Counted from the first letter of the stretch, positions 1 to 11,238 are shown. The stretch: 64,000 nt of DNA from Deroplatys truncata (GCA_030765065.1 CM060990.1:465294321-465358320), one strand, 5' to 3'. Notes: generated by a model not told the origin, from the sequence alone. Made by a program: numbers and translations.

Positions 1-141
1 ACAATAACACAGTTAAACAGAGCAAGATTTCAGCTACATACTGTCATTTTTTCACATAGTTACCACCATTTGTTACGCATTTTTGCTTTGGGAATGAGTT
101 TCATGGACGCAAAGCTTATGTGGCGCCTGGCATTGTGCTGC

Positions 142-524
142 AAGCAGAAGTTTATATTCTACTCTGGCCTGACTCTGGAATTTTGGGCTTTCAGCCTAGT
201 CAGTGCCGTCTTGTAGCATTCTGAATTAGGCTCCAAGGCATCCAAAAGAACCACTCTGCCTATCCCAGAAGACTGCACATCACTTTGCCTGCAGATGGCT
301 GTCTTGAACTTCTTCTTAGTTGGAGAAGTCGCATGTTGCCAAGCAGAAGTTTGTATTCTCTCTGGCCTGACTCTGGAATTTTGGGCTTTCAGCCTAGTCA
401 GTGCCGTCTTGTAGCATTCTGAATTAGGCTCCAAGGCATCCAAAAGAACCACTCTGCCTATCCTAGAAGACTGCACATCACTTTGTCTTGAACTTCTTCT
501 TAGTTGGAGAAGTCGCATGTTGCC
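142..524. repeat. Tandem duplication, two units of about 0.2 kb
   Basis: Two adjacent near-identical units run from 142 to 340 and from 341 to 524, both opening with AAGCAGAAGTTTRTATTCT and both ending in GTTGGAGAAGTCGCATGTTGC. The second lacks about 14 bp (CTGCAGATGGCT in the first unit). Few other differences are visible, so the duplication looks recent. It lies inside a minus-strand open frame, which therefore contains two copies of a peptide with GRVVLLDALEPNSEC. Confidence 0.9.
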
Positions 525-701
525 ACTCCAAGGACTATCTTTTGGATTCTGGCTTGTAGTGGTGACAGTGTTCAGAAAATTGTCATTTTCAGCCTCATAT
601 TGGTCCAGCAGGTCCCACAAATTTCCATTTGATGTTTTTTTTGGTATTGTGTAAGCATCTGCAGGACCCATCTCGCACACACATTGTGATAATGTTTGCA
701 A
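159..701 (-). CDS. Unrecognised 180-codon open frame with an internal peptide duplication
   Basis: The frame opens with MQTLSQCVCEMGP and contains two copies of a peptide of about 40 residues (GRVVLLDALEPNSECYKTAL) produced by the DNA duplication at 142-524. I recognise no family. The unusual length in this AT-rich setting and the survival of the frame through the duplication make it more than a random ORF. The DNA offset is a multiple of three, which by itself keeps both units open. It may be an exon of a host gene or a transposon remnant. There is no splice or promoter evidence that I would rely on. Confidence 0.3.
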   Translation of the reverse strand: MQTLSQCVCEMGPADAYTIPKKTSNGNLWDLLDQYEAENDNFLNTVTTTSQNPKDSPWSGNMRLLQLRRSSRQSDVQSSRIGRVVLLDALEPNSECYKTALTRLKAQNSRVRPERIQTSAWQHATSPTKKKFKTAICRQSDVQSSGIGRVVLLDALEPNSECYKTALTRLKAQNSRVRPE

Positions 702-1171
702 ACATCTTGTCTAAGGCATTACAGCCAAAATTTAGCTACGCACACATTCCCTCGGTCGTAATCCACTGATCATCATGGATGAATTGATCGAGGTGCTGTT
801 CATTATGTGGAATGGCAGCTGAGCAGGATCGACTGGGGTATGGCTTGTTATGCACATCCTTTTCACTACTACTGAAATGCTGCATCTACCACCACACATT
901 ACTCATGTCTACTGTATCGTCTCATACACCTTTAGCAAGCACTGATGGATTTCAATTGGCACAAGTGAGGAGTTCAATGACACATTTCTGTTATATAAGC
1001 ACCTCGATGTCAGACACCATTTTGGAATGCTCCTCTGCTGCTGATATCTATCACAGGACAACGAAACTAACAGGACATTCAACAAATACTACCGCACCAA
1101 ATAATCTGGCTCGGACACTAAAATTCAACACAGAAAAATGAGGGGCATTAGTTTTGGAACAACCCTTGTAA
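525..1171. other. No supported gene
   Basis: Beyond the end of the 159-701 frame I see nothing coding. A 109-codon plus-strand frame at 812-1141 has no recognisable motif and is probably chance. Confidence 0.5.
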
Positions 1172-1694
1172 ATTCACTTCTTTATATTTGGCTCCAATAG
1201 CTTTAGGAACATGATGTAAACTGTGAGCAAGGCAAGTCAAGTGAATTAATTTAGGATAAAGTACTTCTAATCTAGCTCCAGCTTTAAACATATATGGAGC
1301 ACCTACACTGAGAAATAATAATACATTGTCATACTGTATTCCAACTGGGCCACAAGAAATTTAATGAATCATCAAAACATTTTGCAACCGTGCTATGACT
1401 TACAGAGTGAAGTACTTGAGAATTCAAAAGGAGTGATTTGCTACCTGCTTTCATTGCACCAACTGCAGCACTGGAAATAGACTGTCCTGCTACATCTAGT
1501 GTCTCATCTATTGAAATCCAGACTTTTTTAAGTTTCAGTGTATTCTGTATTTTAGAAATTACATCCTGAAAACTTGGTTGTAAATAGTTTTTGCATAATG
1601 TAGACTCATCCAGGACCCTTTTGTTTGTGTGTTTTTCTAAGAAACTCTGAAGCTGCACATTATTCAGTTTCCACAATGGAATTTTGGCACTCAC
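1172..1694 (-). pseudogene. hAT-superfamily transposase relic (CGGBP1-like arthropod type)
   Basis: The first part reads MSAKIPLWKLNNVQLQSFLE then LDESTLCKNYLQPSF and VWISIDETLDVAG. This is the arrangement of the hAT-like transposases that resemble CGGBP1-linked proteins, where IDET-D-G is the first acidic catalytic motif. After a frame break near 1329 the reading resumes with [16 protein letters not shown] and [14 protein letters not shown], which are the expected next blocks. There is no intact frame and the C-terminal dimerisation region is absent. The family assignment is from memory of conserved blocks. It is a truncated, frameshifted copy with no terminal repeats found. Confidence 0.75.
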
Positions 1695-1699
1695 AAGTC

Positions 1700-2524
1700 T
1701 TTAGAAAAATCATCACTTGAATTTGGCTGCTCACCCAATTTGCTTGTAATCAAAAGTTGATTTAAAGTAGACTACTTCTTAACTCTGTCCTGCACAATTT
1801 CAATTTTTTTTATTTTTGCAGAAACACTCTTTTCAACACTGGGCAAAAAATATCTTACCATCTTCATTAAAAGTTTTACTTGCAAAGTTGTTACATCTTT
1901 ATATAACAAGGCTGATTGCTATGTTTTTGTGGGGGTATTCTTCAAACCAATGCACCATTAAAATAAATAACTTCCTCAATTGTCATGTATTGACACACAA
2001 CTGAGCTCTAAGCTGAGAAATTGATATTCTCAATGTGTAAGGGATGAAAAATCGAGAAGCGCCAAACCACATGAACATATGCTTAGTACTAATTGGATTT
2101 CCTTTGACCTTATGCCTGCTTGTGGGGATTCTTACTTACATTCCTAATTTTAATTGTGCAGTATTATTTATTTCACAAGAAGACTTTGTATATCCCTGTT
2201 ACATAGATGTAAATAAACACACTTGGTTTAATATTCAACTAGCTTATTACCCAGCATTGATTGTAAGTTATATCATCATGTGTGTACCAAGTTTGGTTGA
2301 AATTGCTCCAGGCATTCCAAGTTATGCTGGAAGATATAAAAAATGCACATTCCAGAGTAAAACATGTATTTTTTATTACAAATTTAAAATATGCATTTTC
2401 CCTTAGAATATGCACTTATGTGCATTATCAAACACTAGTCAAATTGCCTGTTAAAGTGTGACTTACAAAACACATAATTTCCAAAACTTTTAAGTATATA
2501 AAAAACAACATGCCTTTTGCATAC
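1700..2524. other. No supported gene
   Basis: A plus-strand frame at 2044-2406 contains two hydrophobic stretches but no recognisable motif. I treat it as chance. Otherwise the stretch is AT-rich sequence without visible features. Confidence 0.45.
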
Positions 2525-3016
2525 AAATGAGGAGCATTGTTTCAAACCCCATCATGTCCAAAAAGCAAAATTTTACAGGAAATCCAAAAAATACAATACT
2601 CCTAAACTATAAGTCCTACTGAAATTTTGCAAAAAGTTATAAATATTACTAAGCATTTTTATTTATAAGGTATAACAATTGAAATCACTTTTCAAATGCA
2701 TTTCATGAAAATGGGGAGGAGGTTGTGGACATAACATGGTTTGAAATAACCACATGGAAAATTTACTGTTGTAGAATAGTGAATGATTTATTTTTGTATA
2801 TTCTTAACATAAATACATTGAGAAAATCTTGATACAATGTGGTATGCATTTAAACAAAGAATGTACCTTATACGATTATGAGAATTTTGAAATTACATAT
2901 GGTGTGAATTAAACATAGAAAAATACAATGAGATAATAAAAATTCCAAAATTAATTGAAAGCAACAATTATTCAATTATCGATTTTAGAAACTCACATAA
3001 TACATTCAAACATATT

Positions 3017-4463
3017 TTACAATCTATGCATTCCACATTCTTCTTCTAAACAGACACACAGTCCACTATTCTGGTCAGTGATGTCTTCTACAGGAATGGA
3101 TGTAGAATTCAAGGTGTTTTCAAAGAACTTCAAAACTTTGTCATTTCCAAATCTCTTTCTTAGTAAGTTTTCTACATCATTTTTCTTTTGTTGAGTTATC
3201 CTGCATCTGGTGGTAGGTACAGCTGTAGGTTCTACAATCGTCCGTGCCAACTTGCCTCGTTTCAACACTGGAGAAAACTGTTTGGAAGGGTCATCAATAT
3301 GATAGGATAGTTCCATCTTATAACGTAGTTTCCATCCTTCATAGTTTCTGAAGGATTATGCATTTCATCTCGCTGATCCCATCACACTTCTTAAAATGTT
3401 CACTCAAAGATTTGAAATTTTTTATAACCCAATCCTTTCCAAGAACATGAAGTGAACCTATTTTCTGTAAATTTTGTGGTAATCACTTGGTGTCAAGATC
3501 TCTGAATGCTTTCTTAGACTTTTTTCAACAACTCTGAACTCCCTCTCTGCTGGAAGGAAGGAATGTCCTCTTACTGGGAAGACAAGAGTAACAGTTTTCA
3601 AATCATTATGAGTTTTACTGCGGAGGTAATAAGCAAGGGCATGTACAACATGCATGTTCTTGTTTTGACCCCCATAACCATCTGCAAAAAGGCTTAAATG
3701 CTGCACATCTTGATTGAATTCAAATTTTGCAAGGAAATCGCAAAGAGCTGATGATACTTCAAGGGAGCCTCTTCAAGCCTCATTCTCTGTCCATATATAG
3801 AACTGGGGGTTCGTATTGGCTATGTCTATGATACAGTAAGCATAGAATCCAATATGACGGGAATAGTAGGCTTCATTGATGGACAACTTCAGAAAAGGTT
3901 GCACTTGCTGCAAATCAAAGCAGAAAGTTTTAGAATTCAGAGGTTGTTCCTTCATCATTTTGTGAAGTGTTTTTGCTCGCAGTTTGTGGGCACCAATCTC
4001 GGCTAGAACCATGCATTTCTCATTCCCATTCATGTTGTTCATTTTATGTTTCATCCGGAGGCAGTAGCTGCATGTATCAGTTGCAGGAATACCGAAACCT
4101 AGTTTGAATTTCATGCTAAACACTTTCTTGACTATCTATTTTCTCACTTGAAGTTCTTGTGGCACATTTGCATTATACAATTTAAACAAATTATTGATAC
4201 TGAGCTCTGAGGGAAGATAAAACCGTTGGTGCTTTCCTCTATTATAATGGTTTTCATTGGCTTTTAGATTGGAAATGAAACCGATGACCTTCTCTCTTCT
4301 GGCTCTGTATTGGTCCTTTTTGCGGTCACAGCCCCTACGCTCTTTGCATCCTCCTGATTTAATGGATTTAGCAATTGTATTTAATCGGCACTGTCCACAT
4401 CCAAAGAATTTTCCAAAGAACTTTGAACATACTAGTTCTATTCTACCATTTACTGGAATCGGC

Positions 4464-4465
<2 letters not shown>
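3017..4465 (-). pseudogene. Sola-like DDD transposase, main exon, element A
   Basis: The same frame is open from 4465 to 3458, apart from stops at about 4136 and 3773, and resumes at 3316-3017 after frame breaks. Blocks in order are RFYLPSELSINNLFKLYN, GFGIPATDTCSYC, FCFDLQQVQPFLKLS (first D), SLFADGYGGQNKN (second D, intact), and PVRGHSFLPAEREFRVVEK (third block, E in the usual D position), then GKDWVIKNFKSL and a C-terminal KRGK region. This block order is shared by a large family of arthropod repeat proteins. Of the three copies in this window it is the only one keeping the central D. The TGA at 3773 lies right after WTENEA, so two or three substitutions separate it from an open frame in this part. 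The (AAT)n tract at 4464-4539 interrupts the upstream part. Confidence 0.8.

Positions 4466-4539
<74 letters not shown>
4464..4539. repeat. (AAT)n microsatellite, 76 bp
   Basis: Pure trinucleotide array with no visible interruption. It lies inside the transposase region of element A and is probably a later expansion. Confidence 0.97.
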
Positions 4540-4541
<2 letters not shown>

Positions 4542-5031
4542 ATATCTTCATTATGAAATTACACAGTTTTCAAGAGGACCTTGTGCTATTCTATGAATAG
4601 ACCGATGTAAATGCTTTCGAAACCATTCACAAGTTTACATTTATTAGTATTGCATTACACTAACCTGATACTTCACAGTCATAGAAGTTGCTGGTTCTTT
4701 TTCCTTCGCCCCTTGGCCTGCACCTTTTTGGTGACGAAACCTGAATCATTAAAGAAAGGTGATGGTCTTGCTCGCATTTGCTTTTGTAAGCGAATACAAA
4801 GAAAATGAGCCGGAATGCTGCAACAATGGAATCTGCCTTCCTTATGCTCGCATAACGGTACAAACTCTCTCAGATCTGGATCTTTTAACATAAACTGGGG
4901 AAGATATAAGCCTATAAGTATGTTTTCATATATTTCAGTATAAGTATGCCTTGCCAAACATAATGCTATTATAAAATACTTCAGGATATTATGTAGCTTT
5001 ATTAGAATAATATATAATTACAGAACTTAAC

Positions 5032-5125
5032 TTTCCTCAGATTGAAGCTGTCGCCTTCTTATCCTTTGCTTCTGTCTTCTTCGACTACCCTTTGAATTAC
5101 CTCCAACCAAAACACCTTCATCCAT
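5032..5125 (-). CDS. Probable first coding exon of element A transposase
   Basis: An ATG at 5125 opens MDEGVLVGGNSKGSRRRQKQ and continues with an arginine-rich stretch to 5032, where a GTTAAG donor follows. Basic N-termini of this kind are usual in the family. An upstream part of the protein (IRLQKQMRARPSPFF, KKVQAKGRRKKNQQL) lies at 4679-4957, but I cannot place the acceptor with certainty. Confidence 0.45.
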
Positions 5126-5467
5126 TTTTAAGCAGAACAATACTATTATTCACTGACAATATGTCACACTGATAGCCCAGCAGTAATTATGTACCAGTAT
5201 AACCAACACAAAACAACTAAATCCCCAGGGCATGCAAACATTGATAAAGGAGGACAAAACTGGGTTTGCACTGGCCAGTAATGTGGACATAATGGGATAT
5301 GAAACGTCCACCACATTTCAAGGTTAATTTACACAGGGACAAAACAAGATTTGAACTGATTTAGGTATATAGATTGAAAGATTGCTTAAGAAACAGTGCA
5401 AAATGATGTCAAACTCAATTTTTTACAGGGATGGACATAATGGGGTTAGAAACGACACTCCTCAAAT

Positions 5468-6057
5468 CCAAGCTCTAGTAATAATTTATGTTTAGCTGAA
5501 ATACGTCAAAATATCATGCATACTTTTTCAGCTGTAAACTATACACTAGTTAATGTTTTCATTATGAAAGGATTTAATTTTAAAAAAGTATCAAATTCTC
5601 TTATCATTATGGCAAACATCAAGTATAATACTTCTGTAAAATCATGCTGTGAATCTATAAAAATGTTCTTTTTGTGGATTGTTACCTGGTAACCCAACAT
5701 TTATCAAATACATTAAAAACTTAGGCAACATTTTATTTACTAAGGTATTTATCATTTAAGGCACTTAATACTTTGGGTTCATATAAAATCTCTATAGATC
5801 ATCATCTGTATACATCATCTTTCTTATTTTTTCATTATCCCTATTATTGCATGTATGGTGCAAACACCATTTTGAATGGAATTATTTCAACTGTCAATTC
5901 ACCTGAGAATTATAAATCATTATAAACACAAGAAACATACTGGAAATGAACAATGAAATGAACTTGATATGATTTACAAACATACATGCGGACAACTGAA
6001 CAAGTTATACATGTAGTAATTTGTTGCAAATTCTGCAGATACTAGTGAAGTTCTGTC
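5468..6057. other. No supported gene
   Basis: AT-rich sequence between transposon A and the LINE tail. No frame, repeat or RNA gene recognised. Confidence 0.5.
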
Positions 6058-6343
6058 TTGATGCTTTTGTATAGAACACAAAATAATTACTACAGAGATA
6101 ATGTAAATAAAAAGGCCACTGAAAAGGATCCAATTACGATGGGTAGGATACTATATAACAAATTACCCAATGACATTAAAAGTTTAGAGGGCAAAGAATT
6201 TCAAAGGAGGTTAAAAACATTCTTAATTCAGAAATGCTTGTACAGGTTGAATGAATTGTAAATATTGTATACACATGTAAATTTTGTAACTTTTCATTGT
6301 ATGACGATGCTTGAAACTTGTAAAAGTCTATAAGCAAATAAAG
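6058..6343 (+). pseudogene. 3' end of a CR1/L2/Jockey-group LINE
   Basis: The frame 6058-6261 ends a LINE reverse transcriptase protein: GRILYNKLPNDIKSLEG followed by FQRRLKTFLIQKCLYRLNEL and a stop. The 'YN-LP-IK-L...F-LK-FL' ending is typical of the C-terminus of this LINE group, as also seen at 56.2 kb. After a UTR of about 80 bp it runs into (ATT)n, a usual tail. The element is 5'-truncated close to 6058. Confidence 0.75.

Positions 6344-6402
<59 letters not shown>
6344..6402. repeat. (ATT)n tract at a LINE 3' end
   Basis: Pure ATT array of about 59 bp directly after the LINE UTR ending AAATAAAG. The position suggests it is the retrotransposition tail, perhaps later expanded. Confidence 0.95.
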
Positions 6403-6404
<2 letters not shown>

Positions 6405-7359
6405 GACAGAAAAGCTTTACTGCTTTAAAAATGCAAACTAAAACTATGCATTAATCCCTAGTATGAATCCCTACAGAGTTGCAGTCTTTAAAGCATTTTG
6501 TTATTTACAAGTATTAAATATGAAATGCATAGTAGTTCATAATATTAACTTAAAAAAATTTGTTTCAAATTTTAACATTACATATATTGTTATTCTGGCA
6601 CAGGCATCCTAGATTTTAAGTGCATATGTGTTTGCACATGCAATTTTATGGATGGCGATGGCAGTGGTGGGAGAGTGTAGTGTGGTGGTGGTAGTTATAA
6701 ACATAATTAATGCTCTTATTTTCAACTCTGTTGATAAATGAATTAGTGGCACCTTCCATTCAGATGTGTAACCTCAATTCCAACATTCAGTTTTATTGGT
6801 CTATTCTCTGCTTTCTTAAAATGCATATTCTTACCTTTTTTAGGCCTGGTTTTTATATTCCACAGGTTTCTGACTAACTGCCCCTTGGTAACTGGGGTAC
6901 TGTACATTTTTTAAATATCTTTCTCCTACTGCAGCAAACACAGACAGCCCTTTGTCTTGCCTCTGATAATACAGACTTGTCAAGTATGTTGAAAAAATCC
7001 TTAATAATATCAATGAATGATGATGAAGTCAACTTCTTTTTTCCAAATTCAACCCCTTTGACACTTATTATGATCACATGAATACAACGACTTGAAAGAG
7101 AAACCAATTGCGCTTAGACTACTATGTAGTGGACTAGGACTGTGCAGCATGCGATGAAACAACCTCTGTGAGCAGGCTCTCATCTCCGATAGTTTCTTTT
7201 GCATACAGAACTTGAGAACTTCCTTACAATGAGTGTAAGCAAAGCCATGTCTTTGCTTTATTCATATCACCCAAAGACTCTTGTCTTCTATGCACTTGAC
7301 TTCCATCACTTGGGGTCTGCACTTCATAGGTGTCTGCATTTCAGATCAAAGTTTAGTAT
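6403..7359. other. No supported gene
   Basis: A short minus-strand frame at 6874-7107 (MVSLSSRCIHVIIISVKG) has no recognisable family. Nothing else is visible before the LTR. Confidence 0.45.
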
Positions 7360-7850
7360 TGTGACTTTGTCCAGTTTTTAACTGTCACTTCACTAAATTC
7401 TCACTGTCACCTCACTAATGTGATCTAGTTCAGTTCTCACTGTCACGGCCACTTAATTTTCGAGATATAAAGGCGTAATGAAATACCTTTGAAGAAGCCT
7501 CTACTTCCGGACCTTCACTTGCTGGGGAGTCGAATCAAGACTTCTCCAATCTCTAGTTCTGCAACACTGATTGTATGTCACAGCTATGTCGCAACCACAC
7601 TTGATGTCACATCAGAAACAAACTTACTAACTCACTAACTGGCTCACTCGCGAGAATGCTCTCATATATAGCAGCTGGTTAGGGTTCCAGAAAGTTCTAA
7701 AGGCGGAGGAAAGGGAAACTTCCAGAAGATTATGATTATCTCTCAATAGCACAGCTGGTGTTTATGCTGGGCGAGAGCACTTATCACCTGGTCAATCGAT
7801 CGGTCAGTCAGCGCATTCTATCGATAACTGACGCCCACAGCTATGTGACA
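7360..7850 (-). repeat. 3' LTR of the Gypsy element
   Basis: On the minus strand it begins TGTCACATAGCTGTGGGCG and ends AAAGTCACA. Over about 480 bp it aligns with 11239-11706, including ACTTATCACCTGGTCA and GATCTAGTTCAGTTCTCACT on the plus strand. A TATA-like TATATAG lies in the middle, as expected of a promoter. The preceding open region ends in the short C-terminal motif DDQL then a stop, which places the gene end immediately upstream. Confidence 0.85.
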
Positions 7851-7889
7851 TAGCTCCCTCCTCAGAGCTGGTCGTCCCGAGCAGCTCCA

Positions 7890-8490
7890 GGATATGGGGA
7901 CAAATTTCCTTTGGGGTTAATGCCGAATGTGGTATACCATATTGCTGATACAGGCGATTACCTCATACGGGCCGTCCCAGGAACATTGCACTTTTGGCAA
8001 CTACTATTTAGTCCTCGTTGGACGGTAAGTCCATACGAGGTCACCCTACTGGAATCCGACACTGTTCGCCAGATGGTCATAGCGTGCCTTCATCCGGTTA
8101 CTTGCCAGCTTCAGATGTATCCTGGCAAGGCGATGGTTGTCTCCCAGATTGTCCATTGGCACCTCAACATTATCACGTTGCACTCTGCACCTACTGCGTG
8201 ATGGGGGCCCACGGCCTGCCGCGCAGATGTCGCAATGTTGGCACCACCTCTCCACGTCGCTTCGCAGATGCAAACATAGTTTCTTTGTGGTCTGCTTTAC
8301 ACTCAGGTGCCCTCAGGTAATACCAGCATGGGTTTCTTTGAAGACTTCCTTCACCTTAACTCTCGGAAGAACTAGCTGTTCCAGCCTGATTTTTCCGTCT
8401 GGGGACTCCTAAGCACTCAGCACACCGTTCCTGACCACCAGGGAGTTCCACTGCATCGTATAGGTCGGACATCTGGACATCCGTCCAGGA
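7890..8490 (-). pseudogene. Gypsy integrase remnant lacking the catalytic core
   Basis: Reading from about 8470 gives QWNSLVVRNGVLSA, then after a stop ESPDGKIRLEQLVLPR and ETHAG, then RSDVERWCQHCDICAAGRGP, the zinc-binding region of Gypsy integrases (CQHC pair visible). Near 8147-8132 the sequence jumps from EVPMDNLG directly to ARIHLKLASNRMKARYD, the region after the catalytic core, so the D,D-35-E domain is deleted. Downstream SWDGPYEVIACISNMVYHI is the C-terminal chromatin-side barrel, with several stops. The protein is non-functional. Confidence 0.85.
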
Positions 8491-8880
8491 CGAAGTACGT
8501 CGAATTTTGGTGGCTTCACTGTTTTCCCATTAGGCGATCTCGTAAATGAGGGATACTTTACACCTTCGGCATGAATCTTGGCTTGGTCGCGGAGCAGATC
8601 CTCCACTGCGGCGTCCAGCACCCTCTTGCTTTCCTTCGCCTGCTGGTCCAGGCGATCGTCCATTGTGGCCTCTATCGTTTTCTTTCGTCTGCTTTCTAGC
8701 CATTTTTCTTGCTGATCTAGAAGCTCTTCCACCGAATTAATTTTACCTTCCATGTTAAACTGTTCAAAAACATGTCAGATTTAATTTCTCCTAGCTCCTT
8801 TGTAATGTTGTCTTTCAGGGCCTTCACCATTGCATTTCTCTCATCGGATTTCATGGCCTTGATTTCAACTATTAACACAT
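8490..8880 (-). pseudogene. Gypsy gag remnant (coiled-coil region)
   Basis: The minus-strand reading has charged helical segments: KAMKSDERNAMVKALKDN, then after one frame shift NSVEELLDQQEKWLESRRKK and DAAVEDLLRDQAKI, ending VKPPKFD. That last motif normally opens the gag structural domain in this Gypsy group. Directly after it the frame passes into integrase-region sequence (QWNSLVVRNG), so the breakpoint of a large deletion lies at about 8462-8495, inside one 114-codon open frame (8409-8753). Confidence 0.7.
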
Positions 8881-11186
8881 GCCTGTGCAATTTTGCAGCA
8901 CAGAATATTTTACATCATAATGGTCAAATTGGATGCTCTGATTTTGAAAATAATAATAGTTTTTGAGTATCACATACAGATTTTGAACAATTCTGTTTCA
9001 ACACAAAATTGAAAGTTCAGTATGCTAGTATTAACATCACTGCATATCCGACTAACATGGTTGATTAGAATATGTAAACATGCTAAATCATATGATGTCA
9101 TGTTGTACCACTGTCTATCTCTGTTTACAGGTAATGTTGAACTTATCTCATAAACATTTATTGCCTAAGACATCAACAGGAACCTATCTTAGAATCCTCA
9201 GTACAGTTTTAAACTTCTTCTCAGTGTCTCTCTTGAAGCCATATTGTGATGTGATATTTATTTGTGGAAAAAAATGGCAAGTTCAAGTGGTACGAGTGGT
9301 ATGATGGGTTATAAACAATCCTAACAATTTCTGTTATGTCTGTGGGTGTTATGTGATAATGCAGCAGAAAAGAAACATTATCACATTTATCAAGAGTTTG
9401 TATCTGGCCTATTTTAAAATTAAATTAGGAGATCAAAACAAGAATTTTGCTCCTCACATTGTGTGTAAAAGTTGTGTAGAAAATCTAAGATAGTAGTACA
9501 ATGGAGTTCGTTCATCTGTGCCCTTTGGTGTTCCTATGGTATGGCGCGAACAACGAAATCATTTTAATGGCTGTTATTTTTGTCTGTGTAATATATCTGG
9601 ATTCAATAGGAAAAACAAGGCGAGCATTATATATCCAAACTTGCCATCAGCAATTAGGCCTGTGCCTCATGGACCTGATGTTCCTGTTCCATCACCACCT
9701 ATGGTATTACTAAAGAGTAGTACTGATACTTTTGAGCATAGAAGATGATTTAAATTGTTCCCCAGTCTTAGAAGATGACATTCCAAAATACACTGAGTCA
9801 GCCAGAATTAAATGATTTGGTGCGTGTTTTGGGTCTTATGAAAGAACAAAGTTAACTTTTAGGTTCAAGGCTGAAAGAAAACAATATTTTAGAACCTGGA
9901 ACAACTTTCTGCTGGTACAGGCATCAAGAAGAAGAATTCCAGAAATATTTTGTAAAGGAAGGGGAACTAGTGTATTATTGTGATATCCGTAACTTTATAG
10001 GTCTTAGAACAGTTTACAAAGCAAAAGACTGGCATCTACTTATTGACTCGAGCAAGAGAAGTCTGAAAGGTGTTCTGCTGCACAATGGCAGTATGTTTGC
10101 TTCAGTTCCAATAGCTCACTCTACATCCCTTAAAGAAACGTACCAAAATTTGTATACTGTCCTAGAAAAAATTAAATATAATGAACCAAGTGGTATGTGT
10201 GCTGTGATCTTACAGTGTGCAGTATTTTATTGGGCCAACAAGCAGGGTACATGAAATTCCCGTGCTTTTTGTGTAAATAGGATTCTAGAGCCAAAGAAAG
10301 ACACTGGAGTGAAACTAATTCGCCAAAAAGAAAAGATTTAGTGCCAAGGACAAAAAAAAAATGTAATAAATTCCCCACTGATTGACTCACAAAAGGTTTG
10401 CTAGCCCCTTTACATATCAAATTAGGGATAATGAAGCAATTTGTCACAGCTTTGGACAAATGTGGTCCGTGTTTCTTATTCAGAAATTTCCAATGTTGTC
10501 TGAATCAAAAGTGAAAGAAGGTATTTTTGACAGCCCACAGATTCACAAACTCATGAAGGACATTCATTTTAGGAATATCATGACAGACATAGAGCTTCAA
10601 GCTTGGCACTCATTCAATGAAGCTATAAACAAGTTTTTGGGTAATGTTAAACATGACCAATATGAGCATATTGTTAAAACCATGCTCAAAAAGTTAAAGG
10701 CACTCGGATGCAATATGAGCTTAAAAGTGTATTTTCTGCATTTGCATCTTGAGTTTTTACCTGAAAACTTGGGTGCACTAAGTGAAGAGCAAGGAGAGAG
10801 ATTCTACCAGGACATAAAGGAGATGGAAACAAGGTATCAGGGTCAATGGGATGTCTCCATGATGGCCAACTACTGTTGGTGTTCAATTAGAGACAACCCT
10901 CGTCAGCACCACAAATGCCAAGTTAACTCAGTGTTTGTTTTCAACAAAGCGGAAGAGAAAATAAACATAAGATATGCTTGAAATTTCCTAGTTCAATGTA
11001 AACAGTTGCATCTGTAGAACTGAGATTGTTTCTTAGTTTGTATGATTTCACACATTTTAAATCGCACTTAAAAACTAGAAATAAATTCAAATATTATATT
11101 TCCTTTCTGCATGCCAAAATTAGGCTTACAGACCTGTTTAAACCTGTGCCGCAGAAAAAAAATTTAAATTTGCAGGCCTGTGTAAT
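8872..11186 (+). mobile_element. DNA-transposon-like element nested in Gypsy ('IDSSKRSLK' family, copy 1)
   Basis: A candidate left end TTAACACATGCCTGTGCAAT (from 8872) resembles the reverse complement of the right end, ATTACACAGGCCTGCAAAT (to 11186). The match is imperfect. The interior encodes one protein of a repeat family (see next entry). The 3' end, CAAAATTAG then GCAGAAAAAAAATT, resembles the same position of the second copy near 41.1 kb (GCACCAAAATTAG, CTGCAGAAAAAAAAAATT). This supports a shared element end rather than host sequence. Confidence 0.5.
9313..10981 (+). pseudogene. Repeat-family transposase-like protein ('IDSSKRSLK...GERF-QD' family)
   Basis: Blocks in order are NFCYVCG with paired cysteines, APHIVCKSCVENLR, PFGVPMVWREQRNHFNGCYF, KASIIYPNLPSAIRPVPHG, LNDLVRVLGLMKEQ, LEPGTTFCWYRHQ, DWHLLIDSSKRSLKGVLLHN, then the long frame 10382-10981 with FPMLSESKVKEGIFDSPQI, NMSLKVYFLHLHLEFLPENL, EEQGERFYQDI and VSMMANYCWCSIRDNP. 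I have seen this block set as a multi-copy arthropod protein family but know no formal name. Cysteines at the N-terminus suggest a zinc-binding domain, and the conserved acidic positions would fit a transposase (inference). Several stops and frame shifts are present, and the 199-codon C-terminal part is open. Confidence 0.7.
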
Positions 11187-11238
11187 TCTTTAATCATTTT
11201 CTACATTGTGGTGTTCAATCTCACTCTTGATACCAGTG

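Larger units (their letters stand above)
2529..5463 (-). mobile_element. Complete DNA transposon, Sola-like, with 31-bp TIRs (element A)
   Basis: The left end 2529-2559 begins GAGGAGCATTGTTTCAAACC. The reverse complement of 5433-5463 begins GAGGAGTGTCGTTTCTAACC. The two agree at 26 of 31 positions, and both continue to CCCATYATGTCC. The element is flanked by AAAT on both sides (2525-2528 and 5464-5467), compatible with a 4-bp target duplication. Subterminal copies of the GGACATAA motif occur near 2727 and 5284. The only coding content is one transposase gene on the minus strand. DDD-type transposase, 4-bp duplication and GRG termini match what is known of the Sola superfamily. That name is an inference. 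Confidence 0.85.

Noticed and set aside
2044..2406. A 120-codon frame with two hydrophobic stretches as a membrane protein gene
   Set aside because: No family similarity, no promoter or splice support, and it lies in AT-rich sequence where such frames arise by chance.
4257..4596. Plus-strand frames with poly-Asn or poly-Ile
   Set aside because: They arise from translating the (AAT)n microsatellite.
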